From NCBI RefSeq assembly GCF_002368415.1, contig NZ_AP018290.1, forward strand, positions 10,469,717-10,533,716: 64,000 nucleotides of DNA. Reading direction: 5' to 3'. This document shows positions 28,480 through 37,319 of this stretch, in pieces; the stretch's first letter is position 1, and each line of letters begins with the position of its first letter. The position numbers and the translations under genes are program-made. The notes under the pieces are model-generated. The model worked only from the letters and a program-made list of their open reading frames with translations, ran no database searches and was not told where the DNA came from. The stretch comes from Calothrix sp. NIES-4105. Lineage in GTDB: Bacteria; Cyanobacteriota; Cyanobacteriia; Cyanobacteriales; Nostocaceae.

Positions 28480-28809
28480 ATCTAACTGATTTTTTCCTTT
28501 TTCATAAATATTGTATTGCTGTAAACCCCCCAATTATCCAGTGGTTCATGTCATTAATTTTGCTTTGTGTGCTTTGTGGTTCATTTCTATGCACCTCTGT
28601 GTCAAGAGCGTCTTTGTTGTAAAAAAAATACATTACTACACAGGCTATAAATATAAATACTGATGCACCAGAAGCCCCACAATCAATCATGTCTATTGCC
28701 AAGCGTTTATATTAATTGTCTTAAAGTTTGACGCACAATACAATTAGGACAGGATATTTCAATCCATTCATGTCCGAAGAAAAATCCAAAATTGTTTTAC
28801 GCCATTACC
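28480..28809. other. intergenic region with TTTGTGTGCTTTGTGGTT repeat
   Basis: 330 bases. A member of the dispersed CTCTGTGT/CTTTGTGG repeat family lies at about 28556-28612. A 66-codon minus-strand frame across it includes repeat sequence and is not accepted as a gene. Confidence 0.5.
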
Positions 28810-30087
28810 ATGCAACACGAAAACTTCAGCCGGGGATTGGAAAAAGCTAGACAAAAAGACTACGCTGGCGCCATCGTAGATTTCACAGCAGAACTAGAGG
28901 TAAATCCTTATTTTGCTGAAGCTTATTTACAGCGTGGTTTGGCATATTACGATTTAGGTGAGGTATTACAGGCAGTTTCTGACTATACCGAAGCTTTGAA
29001 GCTTGATTCGCAGTTAATCCAAGCATATTACAGTCGAGCATTAGCGCGTATGGTGCTGAAAAATTTGCCTAGTGCCCTTGATGATATTGAACGCGCGATT
29101 CGTCTTGATTACAATTATGCAGCAGCACATAACCTACGCGGTACGCTGTTACGAAAATCTGGAGATATTCACGGCGCCATTGTTAGCTTCAAAAAAGCTG
29201 CAGAATTATATATAGTGCAGAAAGACGCAGAAAATTGTCGGTTGTGCATGGAGAAAATCAAACAACTCCAACCAAAACCACTACCACAGCAGGTTGTAAG
29301 CATCAAGCAATCATCTCCCACGTTACCTGTAATCAGACACGAAGGTGATTACTTTAAACAATTAATCGAAAAAGCCGAACAAGGGGATATTAAAGAAGCG
29401 CTCGAAAGTCTAAACTGGGTTTTTCAAGTAGACCCGCAAGATGGTAAAGCTTATTGCTGTAGAGGTGTTATACGCTGCAAGCAAGAAAAATATATTGACG
29501 CAATTGCTGATTTCAACCAAGCTTTAAAATTTAACTTCCAAGATGCTATCGTTTACCGTAATCGAGGCAAAGCAAGATTACAGATAGGAGATAATCAAGG
29601 TGCCGTAGCTGATTTTAACAAAGCTTTAGAATTAGAACCAGATAACGCCATGCTTTTTATTGCCAGAGGTAACGCTTACCGCAGCATTGGCAACCACTAC
29701 GGCGCCATTCAAGACTACACCAAAGCTATACAATTTGACCCTCTTAATGCTCACGCTTACTATAATCGTGGTTTAGCATACACCCATATTGAAGAAATGC
29801 AGCAAGCAATAGATGATTATCAAAAAGCTGCGAGTATATTTTGTGAAAAAGAAGATTGGAAAAATTATCAGAAAGTATTAGATAGCCTCAAAAAAATAAC
29901 TGTGCCAAGTCAAGATTTAAACAAACCTAAATCTACTATACTTCGTCAAAAGTTATTAAGACTTGTAGGTGGTTACTGGGAAATTGCTGAAAGACTGATA
30001 GAAGATGCTAAGTATTATTACCCAGGTATGTCAGAAGATTGGTATATAGAAAAAGTGATTAGTGATATTGAAAACGATAGAAGGTAA
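28810..30087 (+). CDS. tetratricopeptide-repeat protein
   Basis: 425 residues from ATG 28810; an in-frame TTG at 28792 is less likely. TPR units run from about 4 to 140 (AIVDFTAELEVNPYFAEAYLQRG and following) and again from about 190 to 345 (GKAYCCRGVIRCKQEKYIDAIADF, AIVYRNRGKARLQIGDNQGAVADF). A non-TPR tail (LVGGYWEIAERLIEDAKYYYPG...) follows. No signal peptide, so cytosolic. A scaffold of unknown partner. Confidence 0.8.
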   Translation: MQHENFSRGLEKARQKDYAGAIVDFTAELEVNPYFAEAYLQRGLAYYDLGEVLQAVSDYTEALKLDSQLIQAYYSRALARMVLKNLPSALDDIERAIRLDYNYAAAHNLRGTLLRKSGDIHGAIVSFKKAAELYIVQKDAENCRLCMEKIKQLQPKPLPQQVVSIKQSSPTLPVIRHEGDYFKQLIEKAEQGDIKEALESLNWVFQVDPQDGKAYCCRGVIRCKQEKYIDAIADFNQALKFNFQDAIVYRNRGKARLQIGDNQGAVADFNKALELEPDNAMLFIARGNAYRSIGNHYGAIQDYTKAIQFDPLNAHAYYNRGLAYTHIEEMQQAIDDYQKAASIFCEKEDWKNYQKVLDSLKKITVPSQDLNKPKSTILRQKLLRLVGGYWEIAERLIEDAKYYYPGMSEDWYIEKVISDIENDRR

Positions 30088-30434
30088 GGATGGGTTTACA
30101 AAATACTAACGTTTGACCCCCCCTAGCCCCCTTAATAAGGCTATGGTGTACACACATCTTTGATAACCCCCTTGTATTCCCCCTTTGTGTTCTTCGTGAC
30201 GAGCGTGGTTCCTTAAAGAGATAAACCACAAAGACACAAAGGGCACAAAGAAAGAGAAGAAAAGTAACTTTAAGAGACTTATGTGTACACGGTAGCGCGA
30301 GTTCGGGGGGGAATAAGAGTGCTTAAAGCCCCCCCCGAACTCGCGTTCTTGTTAGGGGGATTTTCAAATATTTTGGATTTTTGATTAAAACTAGTGTATT
30401 TTATACGCTGATATAGTGAGACATAATCTGTATA
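30088..30434. other. intergenic region with repeat and long hairpin
   Basis: Holds both orientations of the dispersed repeat (CTTTGTGTTCTTCGTG at about 30184 and CCACAAAGACACAAAGGG at about 30226) and the G/C hairpin at 30296-30345. No gene. Confidence 0.55.
30296..30345. terminator. 17-bp G/C-rich stem-loop
   Basis: CGCGAGTTCGGGGGG (30296-30310) pairs with CCCCCCGAACTCGCG (30331-30345), the stem extending to 30312/30329. One of the most stable hairpins in the window. It lies about 210 bp after the TPR gene and 90 bp before the S9 peptidase start. Confidence 0.65.
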
Positions 30435-32387
30435 ATGCGATTCTTTTCAAAATTCTTTGCTACGCTTCTAGCAGTATTATTTATACCTGCTTTTATGGCT
30501 GTTGCCCAAACTCAAACTATCACACCGGGTGATAATCTAGTTGTCGAAGGAATTCCACCTATTCCTGCTAATATTGCCCAAAGTGTCGAACGCTATACAA
30601 ATTTTCGTGCCGCAAGTCTAGCTTCTTGGCACCCAAAAAGGCGTGAAATGCTTATATCCACACGCTTCGCTGACACGCCACAAGTGCATTTGGTCAAATT
30701 TCCGAATGGCGCCCGCAGGCAATTAACATTTTTTCCTGAACGTGTTGCAGGAGGAAGCTTTCAACCAACAGGCGGGGAGTATTTTGTTTTCAGTAAAGAT
30801 ATTGGTGGAAATGAATTTAGCCAAAATTACCGTTATGACTTAGCGACAGGTGATATAACGCTACTCACTGACGGCAAGTCAAAAAACAGTGGTGGTGTAT
30901 GGTCGAATAAAGGCGACAGAATAATATACACTTCTACCCGTCGTACTGGTAAAGATAATGATTTTTATATTATCAACCCATTAGACCCTAAAACCGATAA
31001 ACTTATTACTCAAATCGAAGGTGGTGGTTGGGGTTCATTAGATTGGGCGCCGGATGATAGTAAAATACTCCTAATAGAATATGTCTCAATTAACGAAAGC
31101 TACTTATGGCTTTTAGATGCAGCATCAGGAGAAAAGAAACTTATCACACCCAAAGGTGGTAAAGAAAAAGTATCTTACGGTGGCGCCATATTTAGTAAAG
31201 ACGGTAAAGGTCTATATGTCGTTACTGATAAAGACTCAGAGTTTCAAAGATTAGCATATGTTGACCTAGCAACAATGCAGCCAACTTACCTAACTACCAA
31301 TATCAAATGGGATGTAGAAGATATTGACCAATCCTTTGACGGTAAGAACTTGGCTTTTGTTACCAATGAAGACGGTGCTTCAGTATTACACCTTCTTGAT
31401 ACAGCAACTCGTCAAGAGAAACCGCTACCCAAATTACCTGTAGGGCAAGTAATAGGTGTTGGTTGGCATAAAAATAATGAGGATTTAGGTTTTACATTAG
31501 TTTCCGCGCGTTCGACTGCGGATGTATATTCTTTAAATATTCGCACTAATAAAATAGAACGTTGGACAGAAAGCGAAACGGGTGGTATCAACACAGCCAA
31601 CTTCACTGATGCACAATTAATTAGATGGAAAAGCTTTGATGGTAAAACAATTTCTGGGTTTATGTACCGTCCCCCCACGAAATTCACAGGTAAGCGTCCG
31701 GTAATAATTGATATACATGGAGGACCCGAAGGACAATCTCGTCCAGGCTTTTTAGGGCGCCTGAACTATCATATCAATCAATTAGGTGTAACAATAATAT
31801 TTCCCAACGTCCGGGGTTCATCGGGATACGGAAAAACATTTCTCCAACTGGACAACGGTTTTAAACGCGAAGACTCAGTAAAAGATATAGGCGCCCTTTT
31901 AGACTGGATAGCAACACAACCAGAACTAGATAAAGACCGAATATTAGTAACGGGTGGCAGTTACGGTGGTTACATGTCACTAGCAGTAGCAACAAATTAT
32001 CCAGAGAGAATACGCGCTGCCATCAACATAGTTGGCATATCCAACTTCGTCACATTCCTAGAAAGAACCGAAGGTTACAGACGAGACTTACGAAGAGTAG
32101 AATACGGAGACGAACGCGACCCCAAAATGCGAGAATTTCTGTTAAAAATATCACCATTAAATAACGCCAGTCGTATCAAAAAACCGTTATTTGTAATTCA
32201 CGGTCAAAACGACCCGCGCGTACCATTAAACGAAGCCGAACAAATAGTAGCAACCGTGCGAAAAAATAATATCCCTGTTTGGTACCTAATGGCAAAAGAC
32301 GAAGGACATGGTTTCAGCAAAAAAAGGAATATAGACTTTCAATTTTACGCAACAATCATGTTCATCAAAGAATATCTTTTGAAGTAG
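30435..32387 (+). CDS. S9-family prolyl oligopeptidase-like serine peptidase, secreted
   Basis: 650 residues. A signal peptide (1-25, cut after VAQ) is followed by a beta-propeller of TolB/WD-like blades (about 45-385: for example GGVWSNKGDRIIYTST, GSLDWAPDDSKILLIEY). The alpha/beta hydrolase domain (about 400-650) holds the nucleophile in TGGSYGGYMSLA (Ser near 514), Asp in VIHGQNDPRVP and His in KDEGHGF. It probably degrades oligopeptides in the periplasm. It ends 3 bp before a heptamer repeat array. Confidence 0.9.
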   Translation: MRFFSKFFATLLAVLFIPAFMAVAQTQTITPGDNLVVEGIPPIPANIAQSVERYTNFRAASLASWHPKRREMLISTRFADTPQVHLVKFPNGARRQLTFFPERVAGGSFQPTGGEYFVFSKDIGGNEFSQNYRYDLATGDITLLTDGKSKNSGGVWSNKGDRIIYTSTRRTGKDNDFYIINPLDPKTDKLITQIEGGGWGSLDWAPDDSKILLIEYVSINESYLWLLDAASGEKKLITPKGGKEKVSYGGAIFSKDGKGLYVVTDKDSEFQRLAYVDLATMQPTYLTTNIKWDVEDIDQSFDGKNLAFVTNEDGASVLHLLDTATRQEKPLPKLPVGQVIGVGWHKNNEDLGFTLVSARSTADVYSLNIRTNKIERWTESETGGINTANFTDAQLIRWKSFDGKTISGFMYRPPTKFTGKRPVIIDIHGGPEGQSRPGFLGRLNYHINQLGVTIIFPNVRGSSGYGKTFLQLDNGFKREDSVKDIGALLDWIATQPELDKDRILVTGGSYGGYMSLAVATNYPERIRAAINIVGISNFVTFLERTEGYRRDLRRVEYGDERDPKMREFLLKISPLNNASRIKKPLFVIHGQNDPRVPLNEAEQIVATVRKNNIPVWYLMAKDEGHGFSKKRNIDFQFYATIMFIKEYLLK

Positions 32388-32390
32388 AAA

Positions 32391-32466
32391 GTACTGAGTG
32401 CTGAGTTCTGAGTGCTGAGTTTTGAGTGCTGAGTTTTGAGTGCTGAGTTTTGAGTGCTGAGTGTTA
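32391..32466. repeat. heptamer array (GAGTGCT / GAGTTTT)n
   Basis: About ten consecutive 7-base units alternating GAGTGCT with GAGTTCT or GAGTTTT, in one orientation only, between the S9 peptidase and a convergent gene. Confidence 0.9.
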
Positions 32467-32522
32467 AGTAATAATTAGAAATATTGTGGAACGGGCATCC
32501 ATAGCGTATTTTAATTATTGAT

Positions 32523-32987
32523 TTATTTAATCTTTGAATAATAACCCACTTTCCAATTAGTGGGTTGTTTCAATTCACCACCTTTACCTTGAGAAATAAC
32601 CCACAAAGCAATTCGAGTATTTAACAAACCTTTCATTAAATAATATCCCGGCTTCGCGCTTACTCCTTCTGCTTCTGTTGTTCCTTCATAACTAAGAATT
32701 CCACAATAGGTTTGCTCACCCTGAACATTAAATGTAAACTGCCTGTCGTTGAGATATGCGCCTGGAACCATAAAAATAGCAAACACGTGATGTTGCCCAC
32801 GCCAAGGTTTGACTACTACCTTTTCAGGATATGCATAATATTTAGGAGTCTTATCTGAAAAGCCCCACCACTTACACCCTACAACAGGTGACTTTTCTGA
32901 TAAATACGAAAAACCCATAACACCGATTAAAGCAAGTGTAAATAAAATGTAAAACAAGTTACGCTTTCGCACGCTTTTATTAATCAT
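32523..32987 (-). CDS. membrane-anchored hypothetical protein
   Basis: 154 residues with one N-terminal hydrophobic segment (about 10-28) and a mature region with GCKWWGFSDKTPKYYAYPEK, VVVKPWRGQHHVFAIFMVPGAYL and PGYYLMKGLLNTRIALWVIS. It could be a lipoprotein-like or anchored periplasmic protein. No family recognised, no catalytic motif. Coding is supported by composition and a clean start (ATG 32985-32987). Confidence 0.6.
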   Translation of the reverse strand: MINKSVRKRNLFYILFTLALIGVMGFSYLSEKSPVVGCKWWGFSDKTPKYYAYPEKVVVKPWRGQHHVFAIFMVPGAYLNDRQFTFNVQGEQTYCGILSYEGTTEAEGVSAKPGYYLMKGLLNTRIALWVISQGKGGELKQPTNWKVGYYSKIK

Positions 32988-33183
32988 TACTCACGAATCA
33001 ATCAACTTTAACTATATGCAGCAAGAACAGTTGTAGTTTAAAAGTCAAGATTGACAAAAATACCAAATTGTTTCTTACCAGATAGCAGGCACCTCACTAT
33101 TTGTAGCAAAATTTTTTTCTTGTGTCCAAAATAACAAAGCAGTCTACAATTTACCAGGGTAAACCGAATATACATTTAAAACA

Positions 33184-35241
33184 ATGGTATCTAATACTAC
33201 AACGTTTTCTGATATTCAAAATCACTGGGCACGTCCATTTATCGAGCCATTGCTGCGACGTGGTGTCGTTGCAGGACAAGGCGGTGTTTTTCGTCCTGAT
33301 AACTCAATTACACGCGCGGAGTACGCGACAATCATAACTAAAGCATTTACTTTGATTCCAAAAAGGCGTTCTTTCACACCTTTTGTAGATGTACCTGCAA
33401 ATTTTTGGGCTTTCTCAGCAATTCAAACAGCTTTTGAAATAGGCTTTTTGAATGGCTTTCCTGATAATCGTTTTCGTCCTGATAACCGAATTTCGCGTCT
33501 AGAAGTTTTAATCTCGCTAGTCGCAGGTTTAGATATTGCGTCAAAAATTAGACCTGACTTACTTAATATTCTACCGCAAATCTATGAAGATTCCGTACAA
33601 ATTCCAGGATATGCACGTAATCAAGTAGCAATAGCGACTAGTGCAGAAATAGTATCAAGCCACCCAAATACAAGATTACTCAATCCAAACTTAGCAGCAA
33701 TTCGCGCGGATGTTGCTGCGTTTATCTATCAAGGCTTAGTATATATCGGCGAAGTTCCAAAAATTATATCCAACTTTTTAGTTTCACCTCGACAAACTTC
33801 AACGCCATCTCCCAGACCTACACCCACTCCTACTCCTACACCATCACCAGCGGGTACTGTTCGTGTGAGCCATCGTCGTGAATTTCGCGGCGCCTGGTTA
33901 GCATGTGTATGGAATAGTGATTTTCCATCGAAACCTGGGTTATCAGCCGACCAGCAAAAAGCCGAATTACTAGCAATTATCACCCGACTTCAACAATTAA
34001 ATTTCAACGCGCTTGTATTCCAAGTCCGTCCCGAAGGAGATGCTGCTTATCGGTCGCAGTTAGAACCTTGGAGCGCGTGGTTTTCTGGTATACAAGGTCA
34101 ACCACCCGAACCGTTTTATGACCCACTGGAGTTTGCTATTGCTGAATGTCGGAAGCGCAATATTGAACTTCACGCATGGTTTAACCCTTACCGTGCCAAA
34201 ACTTCAATTCGCCAAGGTAATCTTGCCCGTCCTCATCTCGCGGTGACAAACCCTGATGTAGTATACCAATGGGGCAATCAACTTTGGATGGATCCAGGCG
34301 CTCTTGTAGTGCAAGACCGCGCGTACAATGTAATTATGGATGTGCTACAGCGTTACGACGTTGACGGTATTCACCTCGACGATTATTTTTATCCTTACCC
34401 AATAGAAGGAAAATCCTTCCCTGATAATAGAACTTACTTAGCGTATCGTAATGTGGGCGGTAAATTAAGTTTAGAAGACTGGCGCCGTGAAAACGTCAAC
34501 CAAATGGTATTACGGCTTTCGCAGGGTATAAGAGCAGCAAAACCACACGTCAAGTTTGGTATTAGTCCCTTTGGTATTTATAGACCTGGACAACCACCAG
34601 GAATTAGAGGTTTAGATGCTTTCGCAGTACTTTATGCCGACTCGAAAAAGTGGGTTGAACAAGGTTGGGTAGATTATATCGCCCCCCAGCTATACTGGCG
34701 TACCGACCAAACACAACAAAGTTACCCTGTATTACTAAAGTGGTGGACAGAAATTAACACAAGGCAACGTCATGTATATGCAGGAAACAATCTTGGACAA
34801 CTAGATGGCAAAGCTTGGAAAGACGAAGAAATCGAAAAACAGGTAAAAATTAGTCGCAACTTAGTAAACGATTTATCTTTAGGCAACATTTTCTTTAGTA
34901 TGAGTCCCATCAGTGAAAATCGCCAGGGTATTGCCGACAAATTCCGACAATCTCTATATAATACCCCCGCACTGGCGCCGACCATGCCTTGGCGTAACTC
35001 AAACCCCCCATCACCACCATCTCAACTCCAAGTAACATCAAGGCGCCTATCTTGGCAACCAGGAGACGCACGCGAAGTTCGTTCTTGGACACTATATAGA
35101 CGTAATGGAGATAACTGGACACTACAGCGTATTCTAAGTCGCGGCACAAATTTCGCCACCGTAGAACCAGGACAATATGCTGTATGTGCCGTTGATAGAC
35201 TGGCCAACGAAAGCTTAGGCGTTCTAATTACTGTTAGTTAA
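33184..35241 (+). CDS. SLH-domain protein with GHL10 glycoside-hydrolase-like domain
   Basis: 685 residues. Three SLH repeats (about 6-60, 62-125, 126-190) include FSDIQNHWARPFIEPLLRRG, FRPDNSITRAEYA and GFPDNRFRPDNRISRLEVL. A Pro/Thr linker (about 207-224) follows, then the GHL10/DUF187 domain from REFRGAWLACVWNSDFPSKP to about 575 with FQVRPEGDAAY, HAWFNPYRA and VDGIHLDDYFYP (candidate acidic catalytic residues). A fibronectin-like tail closes the protein. It would bind the cell wall and cut or bind polysaccharide. No signal peptide is visible ahead of the SLH region, which is odd, and no Shine-Dalgarno sequence precedes the ATG. Confidence 0.87.
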   Translation: MVSNTTTFSDIQNHWARPFIEPLLRRGVVAGQGGVFRPDNSITRAEYATIITKAFTLIPKRRSFTPFVDVPANFWAFSAIQTAFEIGFLNGFPDNRFRPDNRISRLEVLISLVAGLDIASKIRPDLLNILPQIYEDSVQIPGYARNQVAIATSAEIVSSHPNTRLLNPNLAAIRADVAAFIYQGLVYIGEVPKIISNFLVSPRQTSTPSPRPTPTPTPTPSPAGTVRVSHRREFRGAWLACVWNSDFPSKPGLSADQQKAELLAIITRLQQLNFNALVFQVRPEGDAAYRSQLEPWSAWFSGIQGQPPEPFYDPLEFAIAECRKRNIELHAWFNPYRAKTSIRQGNLARPHLAVTNPDVVYQWGNQLWMDPGALVVQDRAYNVIMDVLQRYDVDGIHLDDYFYPYPIEGKSFPDNRTYLAYRNVGGKLSLEDWRRENVNQMVLRLSQGIRAAKPHVKFGISPFGIYRPGQPPGIRGLDAFAVLYADSKKWVEQGWVDYIAPQLYWRTDQTQQSYPVLLKWWTEINTRQRHVYAGNNLGQLDGKAWKDEEIEKQVKISRNLVNDLSLGNIFFSMSPISENRQGIADKFRQSLYNTPALAPTMPWRNSNPPSPPSQLQVTSRRLSWQPGDAREVRSWTLYRRNGDNWTLQRILSRGTNFATVEPGQYAVCAVDRLANESLGVLITVS

Positions 35242-35271
35242 AAATTTATTCCTTTCTCGATACATTTGTAC

Positions 35272-35288
35272 GGTGGGCAATGCCCACC
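35272..35288. repeat. GGTGGGCAATGCCCACC palindrome
   Basis: 17-bp near-perfect palindrome 30 bases after the GHL10 gene; same core as in the 15303-15391 insertion and at 38542-38558. A further palindrome ACGGCTGTCCCCAGCCGT follows at about 35298. Confidence 0.8.
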
Positions 35289-35375
35289 CTACTACAGAAC
35301 GGCTGTCCCCAGCCGTCCTATAACCCAATATAAATCAACAATCTTGGCTATCCAAACACAAAAAATGTTACTGTG

Positions 35376-35400
35376 TACAATTGTGCATACTATAATTGTA
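35376..35400. promoter_or_regulatory. candidate brnTA operator and promoter
   Basis: Inverted repeat TACAATT-N11-AATTGTA overlaps TATAAT (35391-35396) and touches the brnT ATG at 35400. This is the expected place for BrnA autoregulation. The spacing leaves almost no 5' leader, so the transcript may be leaderless. Confidence 0.5.
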
Positions 35401-35672
35401 TGGAGTATGAATGGGATATCAACAAAGCAGAATCCAATCGTCAAAAACATGGAATCGACTTTGCGGACGCAGTTTCCGTATTTACGGATGACTTTGCTAT
35501 CACTGTAATGGACGAGCATCCTGAAGAAGAACGGTTTATAACGATAGGAATGGATGCTATGGGTAGAATCCTAGTTGTTGTTTATACGTGGCGGGGTGAA
35601 AATTGTGTTCGGTTAATATCCGCTCGTAAAGCAAGCAGCAGAGAACGTTTTCAGTACGAGGAAGAGGAATGA
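35400..35672 (+). CDS. brnT: BrnT-family toxin
   Basis: 90 residues from ATG 35400, giving the usual BrnT start MEYEWDINKAESNRQKHGIDF. Later motifs are RFITIGMDAMGRILVVVYTWRG and VRLISARKASSRERFQYE, including the basic residues of this RelE-like ribonuclease fold. It inhibits translation by cutting RNA until bound by BrnA. The stop overlaps the antitoxin start in ATGA. No frameshift, so the toxin is probably functional. Confidence 0.92.
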   Translation: MEYEWDINKAESNRQKHGIDFADAVSVFTDDFAITVMDEHPEEERFITIGMDAMGRILVVVYTWRGENCVRLISARKASSRERFQYEEEE

Positions 35673-35941
35673 TGGATACTGAATATGATTTTAGCCAAGG
35701 TAAGCGCGGAGCCATCGAAGCTACGCCTGAAGGCAAAACAAGAATTACAATTCGGTTAGACGATGATATTCTGACATGGTTTCGCGAACAAGTTCATCTT
35801 GCGGGTGGTGGAAACTATCAAACTTTGATAAATAACGCTTTGCGTGAATACGTTCAACAGCGTCGGGAACCTTTAGAAGAAATTTTACGGCGAGTTGTGC
35901 GAGAGGAATTAAGTCAAATACAAATACAAGTCAACAAGTAA
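35669..35941 (+). CDS. brnA: BrnA-family antitoxin
   Basis: 90 residues. TRITIRLDDDILTWFREQVHLAGGGNYQTLINNALREYVQQ is the ribbon-helix-helix DNA-binding and dimerisation region. The C-terminal EPLEEILRRVVREEL would contact BrnT. Translationally coupled to the toxin by a 4-base overlap with GAGGAA just upstream. Expected to repress the operon through the palindrome at 35376-35400. Confidence 0.9.
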   Translation: MMDTEYDFSQGKRGAIEATPEGKTRITIRLDDDILTWFREQVHLAGGGNYQTLINNALREYVQQRREPLEEILRRVVREELSQIQIQVNK

Positions 35942-36081
35942 AATTTTTTAGTAAAGATAATTACCACAGAGACACAGAGGAGCCACTGCTGTGTGCGGGT
36001 TAAGAGCGTTGAGGCAAGTGGCGTTACACAGAGCGGGAAGAAAGAGGAGGGTTAAAATTAGCGCATTCCTCCCTAACATAA

Positions 36082-37077
36082 CTAAACTTGTAAGCAAAGT
36101 TCTAACTGTGTCGATTGCATTTGCTTAACATTTAACTCACTATTATCCTTTAAATATCCAAGTAAACATTTAGCAACAAACTCAGCTAACTTTACTGGTA
36201 CTGCGTTACCAATCATTTGTTCCAAATCAGTTTTAGATTGATTTTGTTCATCAAAAGTAAAATATGATGGAAATGTTTGTATATAGCTTCGCTCAATAGT
36301 AGTTAATGAACGTAAAGCAGGAGTAACAGGCGCCGCATCTCCAGGATGTAATTTATATGTTTTAGGAACAGGTCGATTTACCCCTCTAATTGTTGGGCTT
36401 GGTTCATCAATACTAAAAATGGCACGTCTTTCATAGCTTCTGGGATGCCTGTAGTAATATTCAATTCCTAAACTATTTCCTAAATACTGTCTAATTGTAG
36501 TGGGTTCAGATGATAAATTGGCATTTATATAGGTCGTTAATGCATTATCTACGCCATTTAATTCTCCAATACAAAAATATCTTTTTCGACTTTGAGGAAC
36601 ACCACAGAAAGCTGCATTGATTACACTTTCTGTAAGTCCGTAACCATTATCTTTGAAAATTTTCTTAATCTGACTATACTTTTTACTTTTTTGATACCTA
36701 TCTACATTCTCCATTACAAACCATTTAGGTTTTACAAAAGCAATAATTTTCGCAAAAGTGATACTTAAATCACCTCTTCCTAAATCCTCATTACGTTTAC
36801 CTGCGCTTGAAAAATCCTGACAAGGTGGACCACCTATAATAATATCAGGCTTGAAGCTAAGAAAGTACTTGTAATCATCTAAACTGCCAAGGTCGCAACT
36901 GTGTATTTCATGTGCAAAATTCTTCTTATAGATTTGTACTGCTGGCTCCCATTTGTCGAATGCTGCTACAATTTCAAAACCTGCATTTTGAAATCCTAGA
37001 GATAATCCACCACAGCCAGCAAAAAAGTCGATAATTCTTAGATTTGTATGTTGGGCTTGCTCACTTTTTACTGCCAT
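36082..37077 (-). CDS. DNA (cytosine-5) methyltransferase, apparently solitary
   Basis: 331 residues. Motif I is IDFFAGCGGLSLGFQNAGF (about 16-34). Motif IV GGPPCQDFSSAGKR holds the catalytic Cys near 85, motif VI is MENVDRY, motif VIII is PQSRKRYFCIG, motif IX RSLTTIERSYIQTFP, and motif X MIGNAVPVKLAEFVA. The target-recognition region between VIII and IX is about 100 residues. No restriction endonuclease gene lies next to it. The target is unknown; GGCGCC, hugely over-represented here, is a reasonable candidate but this is inference. brnTA on one side could be a stabilising neighbour. Confidence 0.93.
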   Translation of the reverse strand: MAVKSEQAQHTNLRIIDFFAGCGGLSLGFQNAGFEIVAAFDKWEPAVQIYKKNFAHEIHSCDLGSLDDYKYFLSFKPDIIIGGPPCQDFSSAGKRNEDLGRGDLSITFAKIIAFVKPKWFVMENVDRYQKSKKYSQIKKIFKDNGYGLTESVINAAFCGVPQSRKRYFCIGELNGVDNALTTYINANLSSEPTTIRQYLGNSLGIEYYYRHPRSYERRAIFSIDEPSPTIRGVNRPVPKTYKLHPGDAAPVTPALRSLTTIERSYIQTFPSYFTFDEQNQSKTDLEQMIGNAVPVKLAEFVAKCLLGYLKDNSELNVKQMQSTQLELCLQV

Positions 37078-37218
37078 ACAAATTCCTAAAAAACCCTATG
37101 GCAAATTGTCAACTATAGTTACTTTGTTCGTCAAGTACGTTTGTGTTTATTTTTGTATAGAACGATTGTTTCCGATTGATCCATCTCATTAATTTTTTGG
37201 GCTATACCTTAATAATTC

Positions 37219-37291
37219 TTTCTTTGTGTCCTTTGTGTGCTTTGTGGTTAATTTCCACGCCCCTCTGTGTTCTCTGCGCCTCTGTGGTAAC
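37219..37291. repeat. CTTTGTG / CTCTGTG dispersed repeat
   Basis: CTTTGTGTGCTTTGTGGTTA followed by CCCCTCTGTGTTCTCTGCG and CCTCTGTGGTAA. Relatives at about 12768, 28556, 30184, 35962, 38512, 51757 and 54008. In the 242-bp space between the methyltransferase and mtnW. Confidence 0.75.
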
Positions 37292-37319
37292 AATAATAGC
37301 ATTGCACAGGTGCCTTGGC

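Noticed and set aside
28502..28702. 66-codon minus-strand frame with a hydrophobic start
   Set aside because: Half of it is the dispersed CTTTGTG repeat, and there is no ribosome-binding site.
30296..30345. Riboswitch-like leader of the S9 peptidase gene
   Set aside because: Only one long perfect stem, no multi-helix conserved core.
32391..32466. Possible CRISPR array
   Set aside because: Units are seven bases without unique spacers, so it is a simple heptamer repeat.
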